A stretch of 64,000 nucleotides of DNA, from contig CAJODK010000012.1 in the NCBI GenBank assembly GCA_905233245.1, positions 16,359 to 80,358 of the forward strand, given 5' to 3'. The stretch is from an uncultured Prevotella sp. (lineage in GTDB: Bacteria; Bacteroidota; Bacteroidia; Bacteroidales; Bacteroidaceae). Both the position numbers and the translations under genes were made by a program. Under the pieces are notes generated by a model. The model was not told the origin of the DNA, ran no database searches, and saw only the letters and a list, made by a program, of their open reading frames with translations. Below are positions 18,977-27,310 of the stretch, one piece after another; positions within the stretch are counted from its first letter, which is position 1, and the number at the start of each line of letters is the position of its first letter.

Positions 18977-19893
18977 AAAAGATACTCCTTGCCACGGCCC
19001 TGCTCTCCGTGAGCATAGCTTCACAGGCACAACTCAATGACATCATCAATTCCCTCTCCGGCAAGATAGACGGTCTTAAGGCTGCCATCGCACAGTCGCT
19101 GGTCTCCGTGGATACTATCGCTGTGGACACCGTATCAGTGGATACCGTAGCAACAGACACCGTAGTTGTAGTACTTCCCTACCTCCGCAAAGTCTATGAC
19201 AATGCCGTATATGCCAAGAACGTAAACTCCAAGATAAGCCTCGGCATCAAGGGTGTAGGCAAGGACCTCACGCTCGATGGCAAACTGCAGATGCGCAAGG
19301 GACAGGTGATACGCATCACCATCGTGCCCTTCGGACTGATGGAGGTAGCTCGCCTGGAGTTTACCCCCACCTACGTGCTCCTCATAGACCGCATGCACAA
19401 GGAGTATGTCAAGGCATCATACGATGACGTGGCATTCCTCCGAACAGAGGGACTCACCTTCTATACCTTGCAGTCACTCTTCTGGAACGAACTCTTCCAG
19501 CCTGGCAAGGCAAAACTCTCCGACAGCGACCTGCGTCGGTACAGCCTGCAGGGAGGTACCGTCTCCTTCAAGCAGGACAAGATGCTGTTCACATGGCAGA
19601 CCAATCAGAATGCCCTCATCACCTCCACCAACATCTCCTACGGCGCAGGTACCAAGGACGCCTCCAGTGTCAGCGTCAGTTACGGAGACTTCACCCCGAT
19701 GGGCGTCAAGCAGTTTCCTAAGAGCGAGCATATCACATTCAATACCAAGGCATTCTCCTCCGGTTCCATGTCACTCAACATCGACATGCGCAGCATCTCT
19801 ACCGACGCTGACTGGGAGCCCACTACCAACGTCTCCGGCAGTTACAAGCAGGTCACCGCAGAGGAGTTCTTCTCCAGATTAGGAAAACTTTGA
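18973..19893 (+). CDS. DUF4292-family (LolA/LppX-like) protein
   Basis: Signal peptide; KINSKISLGIKGVGKDLTLDGKLQMRKGQVIRITIVPFGLMEVARLEFTP-type sequence; overlaps TPR gene. Confidence 0.75.
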   Translation: MKKILLATALLSVSIASQAQLNDIINSLSGKIDGLKAAIAQSLVSVDTIAVDTVSVDTVATDTVVVVLPYLRKVYDNAVYAKNVNSKISLGIKGVGKDLTLDGKLQMRKGQVIRITIVPFGLMEVARLEFTPTYVLLIDRMHKEYVKASYDDVAFLRTEGLTFYTLQSLFWNELFQPGKAKLSDSDLRRYSLQGGTVSFKQDKMLFTWQTNQNALITSTNISYGAGTKDASSVSVSYGDFTPMGVKQFPKSEHITFNTKAFSSGSMSLNIDMRSISTDADWEPTTNVSGSYKQVTAEEFFSRLGKL

Positions 19894-19949
19894 GTAATGC
19901 ATAATTCATAATGCATAATGCATAATTCTTCAATTTTCAATCTTCACTA

Positions 19950-21542
19950 ATGTACAGACTACTCTTCTTATCCATCATATTCATTCTTTCAATCTTCAAT
20001 TTTCAATCTTCAATCTGCGAAGCTCAAACCCGTAAGAAGGCCGTTGCTACCAAGACGACCAAGAACACCAAGAAGGCGGGCAAGTCCTCTGCCACCAGCA
20101 AGAAGGCTAAGCAACCCTCTACTGCGTCTATCAACGGACTGCGCAGCGAACAGGCTCGCATCAAGCAGAATATCAAGAAGCAGGAGCAGGCTCTGCGTGC
20201 CAACAGGGCGCAGGTGCAGAAAAAACTGAAGGACATCGAGCGCCTCGGTGCCGACATGAACCGTCGTCAGCAGACCATAGACTCCATCAATCAGGACCTG
20301 CATCGCATCAACAGCGACCTCGGCATGCTCTCCACCCAACTGGACAATCTCTCCCAGCAACTCGATGACCGCAAGGCCAGTTACATCAAGTCCATGCGCT
20401 ATATGGCACGACAGCGCGGCATACAGAGCGAACTGATGTTTATCTTCTCCGCCCAGAATCTCCGTCAGCTGTACCGCCGCATCCGTTTCGTCAGACAGTA
20501 TGCCGCCTTCCAGCGCATACAGGGCAAGGCGATACAGCAGAAGCAGACCCTCGTGGACAATAAGCGCCAGCAACTCAATGTGGTGCGCGGTGAGAAGAAC
20601 AATCTCCTATATAAGGGTAACAGGGAGAAACAGGCGCTGATGGCGCAGAAGGACGAGCAGCAGAAGATAGTCTCCTCCCTGCAGAGTCAGCAGAAGACCA
20701 TACAGGCGGTCATCGACGAACAGAAGAAGAAGGATGCTGCCCTCAATGCTGAGATAGACCGCCTCGTGGCAATCGAGGTAGAGAAGGCACGTCAGCGTGC
20801 CATCGCCGAGGCAAAGCGTAAGGCTGAGCAGGCGGCCGCTGCCAAGCGCAAGGCAGAGGAACTCGCCCGCAAGAAGGCGGAGGCAGAGGCACGGGCACGT
20901 GAGAATGAGCGTCGCATCGCCGAGGCGAAGGCTGCTGAGGAGAGAGCGAAGGCAGAGGCACGTGCAGCCGCCAAGGATAAGGCACAGCGCGAGCGTGCCG
21001 AACAACTCGCCCGTGAGGCGGAGGCCAACCGTATAGCAGCGGAGCGCAAGGCAGCAGCCGACAGGGAGCGCTCCGAGAAGGCGGTGGCGGAAGCCAAGCG
21101 AGAGAGCGACAATGCAGTGATGCTCAGCAGTGCCGACCGGCTCATCAGCGGAGGTTTCGAGGCCAACAGGGGACGCATGCCGTCACCAGTGGCAGGAGGA
21201 CGCGTGGTGAGCCACTACGGACAGCACGGTGTGGAAGGACTGCCAGGCGTGGTGCTCGACAATAAGGGCATCAACATCCTCGGGGCGCCAGGCGCAGCCG
21301 TGCGCTCCATCTATGACGGAGAAGTCAGTGCCGTCTTCAATGCAGGCGGTTCCATGGGAGTCCTCGTACGTCACGGAGCATACATCTCGGTATATTGCAA
21401 TCTCAGGAGCGTAAGCGTCTCCCGCGGTCAGAGAGTGACCACCCGTCAGACCCTCGGCACCGTAGGCAGGGACAACATCCTGCAGTTCCAGCTCCGCAAG
21501 GAGCGCGCCAAGCTCAATCCCGAGCAGTGGATTGCCCGTTAA
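19950..21542 (+). CDS. EnvC-like murein hydrolase activator, M23 peptidase domain
   Basis: Coiled coil then LPSPVAGGRVVSHYGQHGVEGLPGVVLDNKGINILGAPGAAVRSIYDGEVSAVF. Confidence 0.88.
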   Translation: MYRLLFLSIIFILSIFNFQSSICEAQTRKKAVATKTTKNTKKAGKSSATSKKAKQPSTASINGLRSEQARIKQNIKKQEQALRANRAQVQKKLKDIERLGADMNRRQQTIDSINQDLHRINSDLGMLSTQLDNLSQQLDDRKASYIKSMRYMARQRGIQSELMFIFSAQNLRQLYRRIRFVRQYAAFQRIQGKAIQQKQTLVDNKRQQLNVVRGEKNNLLYKGNREKQALMAQKDEQQKIVSSLQSQQKTIQAVIDEQKKKDAALNAEIDRLVAIEVEKARQRAIAEAKRKAEQAAAAKRKAEELARKKAEAEARARENERRIAEAKAAEERAKAEARAAAKDKAQRERAEQLAREAEANRIAAERKAAADRERSEKAVAEAKRESDNAVMLSSADRLISGGFEANRGRMPSPVAGGRVVSHYGQHGVEGLPGVVLDNKGINILGAPGAAVRSIYDGEVSAVFNAGGSMGVLVRHGAYISVYCNLRSVSVSRGQRVTTRQTLGTVGRDNILQFQLRKERAKLNPEQWIAR

Positions 21543-21546
21543 ATAA

Positions 21547-21579
21547 GGGGGCTCAATGCTGCAATAGCACCAAGCCCCC
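21547..21579. terminator. Hairpin between convergent envC-like and glnA-III genes
   Basis: gggggct...agccccc. Confidence 0.5.
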
Positions 21580-21597
21580 AGAAAGCTCAAAAAGGAA

Positions 21598-23814
21598 TTA
21601 ACGAATGAATAACAGTTCGCGATACTTAGGCAGTGGCCACATCGCATCATCGACTATCAGTTCGAGTTTGTCTATCTGATAGCGGATGCTGTCGAGCTTA
21701 GGCTCCACAGTGTCATGGTAGGCTATCGCCTTCTCATGCTCACTCTCTATCTTATTGGCCTTCTTGCGTGCCTCCACCAGCTCATCAACGCCCTTCTCGA
21801 TAGCTCTGGTGCGCTCTGCAATCTCCTCAATGAGTTTGATATTGCGTGCGGAGAGCTGCTCGGTCTTTTCAGCAGAGAATACCGCTGCCATACTGCTCAC
21901 ATTCTTGAGCAACTGGCTCTGATAGCGCGTAGCGACAGGGATGATATGGTTCATAGAGAGGTCGCCGAGCACGCGTGCCTCTATCTGTATCTTCTTGGTG
22001 TAGGTCTCCCACTTTACCTCGTTGCGTGCCTCAAGCTCCTTCTTGGTCATCACGCCAAGGCGCTCGAACATCTGTATGCTCTCTGGGTCAAGGTAGCGCT
22101 CGAAGATGACTGGGCATGACTTCTCCACGTCGAGTCCTCGCTTCTCGGCCTCAGCGACCCACTCATCAGAGTAGCCGTTGCCGTCGAAGCGTATTGGCTT
22201 ACAGGTCTTGATATCCTCGCGCAGTACGTCGATGATAGCGTGGTATGTGGCGCTGTGTCCAGTTCCCTCGAAGGATTTCTCGGTCTCTGCCACACGTGCA
22301 TCAACGCGCTTCTTGAAGTCAGCGAGTGCCTCAGCCACAGCACTATTGAGGGCTATCATGGCGCTGGCGCAGTTGGCCTCGCTGCCTACGGCACGGAACT
22401 CGAAACGGTTGCCCGTGAAGGCGAATGGTGATGTACGGTTGCGGTCGGTATTGTCGATGAAGAGTTCGGGTATCTCCGGTATATCCATCTTCATACCCTG
22501 CTTACCGTCCATGGTGAAGATATTCTCCTTGTCAGCCTTCTCGATATGGTCGAGCAGTTCGGTGAGCTGCTTGCCGAGGAAAGAAGAGATGATGGCTGGT
22601 GGTGCCTCGTTAGCTCCCAGACGGTGTGCGTTGGTAGCAGACATGATGGATGCCTTGAGCAGTCCGTTGTGCTTATACACGCCCATCAGCGTCTCCACGA
22701 TGAAGGTGGCGAAGCGCAGGTTCTGCTCCGGTGTCTTGCCTGGTGCATGGAGGAGTACGCCATTGTCGGTGTTGAGAGACCAGTTGTTGTGCTTACCAGA
22801 ACCATTGATGCCAGCGAAAGGCTTCTCATGGAGGAGTACGCGGAATCCGTGCTTGCGTGCCACGCGCTTCATTACTGACATGAGCAGCATATTGTGGTCA
22901 ACGGCAAGGTTGGTCTCCTCATAGATAGGTGCCAACTCAAACTGGTTTGGTGCCACCTCATTATGACGTGTCTTACAAGGGATGCCCAGTTCGAGTGCCT
23001 GTATCTCGAGGTCGCGCATGAATGCTGCCACGCGCTCAGGGATGCTACCGAAGTAGTGGTCGTCCATCTGCTGGTTCTTGGCAGAGTCGTGTCCCATGAG
23101 TGTCCTGCCTGTGAGCAGCAGGTCGGGACGTGCAGCGTAGAGTCCCTCGTCAACGAGGAAGTACTCCTGCTCCCATCCGAGGTTTGAAGTTACCTTCTTC
23201 ACCTTCGGGTCGAAATAGTGGCACACCTCGGTAGCAGCCACATTGACAGCCTTCAGCGCACGGAGCAGAGGTGCCTTGTAGTCGAGTGCCTCACCAGTGT
23301 ATGAGATGAATACGGTAGGGATACAGAGGGTGTCGTCGATGATGAACACGGGGCTTGTGGGGTCCCAAGCGGAATAGCCGCGAGCCTCGAAGGTGGCGCG
23401 GATACCGCCAGAAGGGAAGCTGGAAGCGTCAGGCTCCTGCTGAACGAGCAGTTTGCCGCTGAACTCCTCTATCATGCCGCCCTTACCGTCGTGCTCTATG
23501 AATGAGTCGTGCTTCTCTGCGGTGCCCTCGGTCAGTGGCTGGAACCAGTGGGTGTAGTGTGTCACGCCCTGTTCCTTAGCCCACTGCATCATGCCTGCTG
23601 CAACGTGGTCGGCAACATGACGGTCGAGGCGCGCGCCATTGTCCATCACGTCAATCATCTGCTCATAGACATCCTTTGGCAGATACTTGTACATCTTCTC
23701 GCGGTTGAAGACCTTGCGTCCGAAATACTCGTAAGGTCTCTCACTTGGTTTTACTACTTCCAGGGGCTTCTTCTTGAAAGCCTCACCTACTACTTGTGAT
23801 CTCAATGATTTCAT
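21598..23814 (-). CDS. Type III glutamine synthetase (start set at MKSLRSQVV)
   Basis: MKSLRSQVVGEAFKKKP; TEGTAEKHDSFIEHDGKGGMIEEFSGKLLVQQEPDASSFPSGG; FAGINGSGKHNNWSL. Confidence 0.95.
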   Translation of the reverse strand: MKSLRSQVVGEAFKKKPLEVVKPSERPYEYFGRKVFNREKMYKYLPKDVYEQMIDVMDNGARLDRHVADHVAAGMMQWAKEQGVTHYTHWFQPLTEGTAEKHDSFIEHDGKGGMIEEFSGKLLVQQEPDASSFPSGGIRATFEARGYSAWDPTSPVFIIDDTLCIPTVFISYTGEALDYKAPLLRALKAVNVAATEVCHYFDPKVKKVTSNLGWEQEYFLVDEGLYAARPDLLLTGRTLMGHDSAKNQQMDDHYFGSIPERVAAFMRDLEIQALELGIPCKTRHNEVAPNQFELAPIYEETNLAVDHNMLLMSVMKRVARKHGFRVLLHEKPFAGINGSGKHNNWSLNTDNGVLLHAPGKTPEQNLRFATFIVETLMGVYKHNGLLKASIMSATNAHRLGANEAPPAIISSFLGKQLTELLDHIEKADKENIFTMDGKQGMKMDIPEIPELFIDNTDRNRTSPFAFTGNRFEFRAVGSEANCASAMIALNSAVAEALADFKKRVDARVAETEKSFEGTGHSATYHAIIDVLREDIKTCKPIRFDGNGYSDEWVAEAEKRGLDVEKSCPVIFERYLDPESIQMFERLGVMTKKELEARNEVKWETYTKKIQIEARVLGDLSMNHIIPVATRYQSQLLKNVSSMAAVFSAEKTEQLSARNIKLIEEIAERTRAIEKGVDELVEARKKANKIESEHEKAIAYHDTVEPKLDSIRYQIDKLELIVDDAMWPLPKYRELLFIR

Positions 23815-23840
23815 AATCTTTTTTTTTACTTTTTGGGGGT

Positions 23841-25079
23841 TTAACAATATTTTGTCCACTTTTCTATTCTTCGCAAAGCCTCTTCCGTCCTCTCACGGCT
23901 GCCGAAGGCGGTGAAGCGCACATAGCCCTCGCCGCTGGGGCCGAAGCCGACGCCTGGCGTACATACCACATTAGGACCGTAGAGCATCTGCTCAAAGAAC
24001 TTCCATGATAATGTACCATCGGGCGTCTTCATCCAGATGTATGGGGCATTCTCTCCACCGTAGCATTCATAGCCCAACGAGCGCAGCGTGGAGAGCATCA
24101 TGCGTGCATTGTCCATGTAGTATGCTATCGTAGCCCTGACCTGCTCCTTGCCCTCTGGCGTATAGATAGCCTCAGCAGCACGCTGGGAGATATAGCTCGT
24201 GCCATTGAACTTGGTACACTGGCGACGCAGCCACAGATGATTGAGCTGGATGCGGTTGCCCTCGAAATCGGCTACCGTGACCTCCTTGGGCACTATGGTA
24301 TAGCCGCATCTTACGCCTGTGAATCCTGCCGTCTTGGAGAAGGAACGGAACTCTACGGCGCATTTCCTGGCTCCCCTTATCTCGTATATGCTGTGGGGTA
24401 TTTCGGGGTCCTGTATGTAAGCCTGATATGCTGCATCGTAGAGAATGAGCGCATCGTTCTTAAGGGCGTAGTTGACCCACTTGCGCAGTTCTGCCTTGGA
24501 AATTACAGTACCCGTAGGATTGTTAGGGTAACACAGGTATATGACATCGACATGGCGGTCCTTAGGTATCTCAGGTACAAAGCCGTTCTCCGCCGTAGTG
24601 GGCAGATAGCGCACGTTGGTCCACTTGCCGTCCTCGAATGTGCCGCAGCGTCCTATCATCACGTTAGAGTCGATATAGACGGGATATACGGGGTCGGTCA
24701 CTCCGATGAAGTTGTCCCAGTGGAGCAGTTCCTGGAAGTTGCCCGTGTCAGACTTCGCTCCGTCATTGATAAACACCTCGTCCATATCGAGATGTATGCC
24801 ACGTGGCAGGAAATCATTCTTCAGTATCGCTTCACGCAGGAAGGCATAGCCCTGCTCAGGGCCGTAACCGTGGAAACCCTCAGCGGTAGCCATCTCATCG
24901 GTTGCCTTGTGCATCGCTTCTATTACCGCAGGACAGAGAGGCTGTGTCACGTCGCCTATGCCGAGTGATATCACGTCAGCCTTGGGGTGCATGACCTTGA
25001 AGGCGTTCACCTTCTTTGCTATGTCTGCAAAGAGGTAGTTGTCTTGCAGGTTGAGGAAATGTGTATTTACTAGTGCCAT
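23841..25079 (-). CDS. dapL: LL-diaminopimelate aminotransferase
   Basis: ISLGIGDVTQPLCPAVIEAMHKA; CYPNNPTGTVISKAEL; EFRSFSKTAGFTGVRCGYTIVPK. Confidence 0.95.
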   Translation of the reverse strand: MALVNTHFLNLQDNYLFADIAKKVNAFKVMHPKADVISLGIGDVTQPLCPAVIEAMHKATDEMATAEGFHGYGPEQGYAFLREAILKNDFLPRGIHLDMDEVFINDGAKSDTGNFQELLHWDNFIGVTDPVYPVYIDSNVMIGRCGTFEDGKWTNVRYLPTTAENGFVPEIPKDRHVDVIYLCYPNNPTGTVISKAELRKWVNYALKNDALILYDAAYQAYIQDPEIPHSIYEIRGARKCAVEFRSFSKTAGFTGVRCGYTIVPKEVTVADFEGNRIQLNHLWLRRQCTKFNGTSYISQRAAEAIYTPEGKEQVRATIAYYMDNARMMLSTLRSLGYECYGGENAPYIWMKTPDGTLSWKFFEQMLYGPNVVCTPGVGFGPSGEGYVRFTAFGSRERTEEALRRIEKWTKYC

Positions 25080-25108
25080 TTATTCTAGGGAGTTAAGGAG
25101 TTAAGGAG

Positions 25109-25915
25109 TTAAAGGGATTCTATTTCACCGTCGAAGACGAAGGCGGCTAGACCAGTCATATAGACGTGATTGTCGTCAGCGCTCCACTCGATGCTGAGTG
25201 TGCCGCCATCCATTATTATATTGCTCTGACGCGGAGCGAGACCTCTGAGGCTGGCTGCCACTGCGGTGGCACATGCTCCTGTGCCGCAAGCCTGAGTGAT
25301 GCCGCTACCCCGCTCCCATACACGAGTACGTATGCTGCCATCTGTCTCGATACGTGCAAACTCTATATTGCAACGCTGCGGGAAGGCAGGATGGTGCTCG
25401 AGGACAGGTCCTGTCACGCCCACCTGGTCGATGTCGTCAGCAAAGATGACATAATGAGGATTGCCCATAGAGACAAAGGTGCCCTCGACCAAGCCGTCAG
25501 CGGCGACGAACTGCGAATCATTGTGCAGTACAGGCTCCAGCATATCGACAGTGACGCTCTCCACAATGTCATTGATGACGTTCAGCTTCAGCGTCTTGAT
25601 GCCTGACAGCGTCTGCAGAAGTATCTCCGTCTTATTCGTCAGCCCCCGCTCATAGAGGTACTTCCCGATACACCTCGATGCATTGCCACACATCATCGCC
25701 TCTGAGCCGTCGGCATTGAAGATGCGCATGGAGAAATCCGCTTCCGGAACAGACGCCTTGTCTATCAGCACGAGACCGTCGGAGCCGATGCCCTTGTGGC
25801 GGTCACTCCACTGTATGGCAGCCTTCGCGGGATCCGCAATGGGGTAGCGTGAGACATCGACATAGATATAGTCGTTGCCTGCACCATGCATCTTAGTGAA
25901 AGGGATTTTACTCAT
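25109..25915 (-). CDS. dapF: Diaminopimelate epimerase
   Basis: [52 protein letters not shown]. Confidence 0.97.
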   Translation of the reverse strand: MSKIPFTKMHGAGNDYIYVDVSRYPIADPAKAAIQWSDRHKGIGSDGLVLIDKASVPEADFSMRIFNADGSEAMMCGNASRCIGKYLYERGLTNKTEILLQTLSGIKTLKLNVINDIVESVTVDMLEPVLHNDSQFVAADGLVEGTFVSMGNPHYVIFADDIDQVGVTGPVLEHHPAFPQRCNIEFARIETDGSIRTRVWERGSGITQACGTGACATAVAASLRGLAPRQSNIIMDGGTLSIEWSADDNHVYMTGLAAFVFDGEIESL

Positions 25916-25942
25916 TCTGAATTATGAATTATGAATTATGCA

Positions 25943-27304
25943 TTATGCATTAAGAAATTCGTCCACCTTCTTTGCAGTTTCTATTCCGCTTGCCATAGCG
26001 CGAACTACGAGAGAGGCGCCACTCTTGGCATCGCCACAGACGAATACGTTGGCAGGATACTCAGGATGCTCAGGCTTCAGGAATCCCATTGCCAAGAGAC
26101 ACAGCTCGGCCTTGATGATTTCGGGCTTGCCCTTCTCTACCATGATGGGGCGACCACCTTCTGGGTTTGGTTTCCAGTCTATCTCCTGAACTTTTACGCC
26201 AGTCAACTTGCCATTCTCGCCCAGGAACTCGAGAGTATTGATATTCCAACGACGTGTGCAGCCTTCTTCGTGGGAAGAGGTCGTCTTGAGAGTGCGAGGC
26301 CAGTTGGGCCAAGGATTCTGAGGATCCTCCGGACCTTCTACCGGACGAGGCATAATCTCTATCTGTGTGACGCTCTTGCATCCCTGACGGTGGGCAGTTC
26401 CGATACAGTCGGAACCCGTATCGCCACCACCAATGACGAGTACATCCTTGCCCTTGGCGGTGATGCGCTCATCCTTACCGAACTCGATGCCAGCCAGCAC
26501 ACGATTTTGCTGAGAGAGCAGTTCGAGAGCAAAGTGTACGCCCTGCAACTCACGGCCTGGTGCCTTGAGGTCTCGGGCGGTTGGGGTGCCTGTGGAGATG
26601 ACGACGGCATCAAATTGCTCTAGATTTTCTAGACTATCTAGATTTTCTAGATTTACGGCTGTGCCGTACTTAAACTCTATGCCCTCCTGCTCCAACAGCG
26701 AGATGCGGCGGTCGATGACTGCCTTATTCAGTTTGAAGTTGGGGATACCATAGCGTAGCAATCCGCCTGCAGCTTCGTTTTTCTCAAATACTGTCACCTG
26801 ATAGCCCATGAGGTTCAGGGCATTGGCAGCAGCCAGACCAGCAGGGCCTGCACCAATGACTGCCACCTTCTTGCCATTGCGCTCGATGTCAGTTCTGGGC
26901 TGTATATAGCCCTCACGGAAAGCGCCCTCGATGATGGCACACTCATCCTCACGGTTGGTGGTTGGTTCGTGATTGAAACGGTTCAGTACGCATGCCTTCT
27001 CGCAGAGCGCCGGACAGATGCGTCCTGTGAACTCCGGGAAGGGATTCGTGGAGGTCAGCAGTTTGAATGCCAGTTCCCAGTCACCCTTGTACAGGGCATC
27101 ATTCCATTCCGGAGCTTTGTTGCCCAGCGGACAAGCCCAGTGGCAGAAGGGTACGCCACAATCCATGCAGCGGCTGGCCTGCAGTTTGCGTTCGCGAGTA
27201 GAGAGCGTCTGCTCCACCTCGCCAAAGTCGTGGATTCTATCGTGAATCGGACGGTAACCCGCCTCCTGGCGGTGTATCTCTAAAAATGCTTTTGGATTTA
27301 TAAT
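25943..27304 (-). CDS. gltD: Glutamate synthase small subunit; conserved N-terminus extends upstream of the ORF-track GTG (27217) to a non-canonical start
   Basis: ASRCMDCGVPFCHWACPLGNKAPEWND; upstream in-frame NPKAFLEIHRQEAGYRPIHDRIHDFGEV. Confidence 0.9.
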   Translation of the reverse strand: MINPKAFLEIHRQEAGYRPIHDRIHDFGEVEQTLSTRERKLQASRCMDCGVPFCHWACPLGNKAPEWNDALYKGDWELAFKLLTSTNPFPEFTGRICPALCEKACVLNRFNHEPTTNREDECAIIEGAFREGYIQPRTDIERNGKKVAVIGAGPAGLAAANALNLMGYQVTVFEKNEAAGGLLRYGIPNFKLNKAVIDRRISLLEQEGIEFKYGTAVNLENLDSLENLEQFDAVVISTGTPTARDLKAPGRELQGVHFALELLSQQNRVLAGIEFGKDERITAKGKDVLVIGGGDTGSDCIGTAHRQGCKSVTQIEIMPRPVEGPEDPQNPWPNWPRTLKTTSSHEEGCTRRWNINTLEFLGENGKLTGVKVQEIDWKPNPEGGRPIMVEKGKPEIIKAELCLLAMGFLKPEHPEYPANVFVCGDAKSGASLVVRAMASGIETAKKVDEFLNA

Positions 27305-27310
27305 TGATAA

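Noticed and set aside
19895-19995. AATGCATAATTCATAATGC and TTTCAATCTTCAATT microsatellite-like spacers (also 25917-25950)
   Set aside because: Appear to be ordinary intergenic low-complexity repeats of this genome; no function supported beyond the cases listed
20607-21178. Ala/Leu-rich antisense ORFs opposite the envC-like coiled coil
   Set aside because: Composition is the complement of the Lys/Glu/Ala coiled-coil codons; spurious
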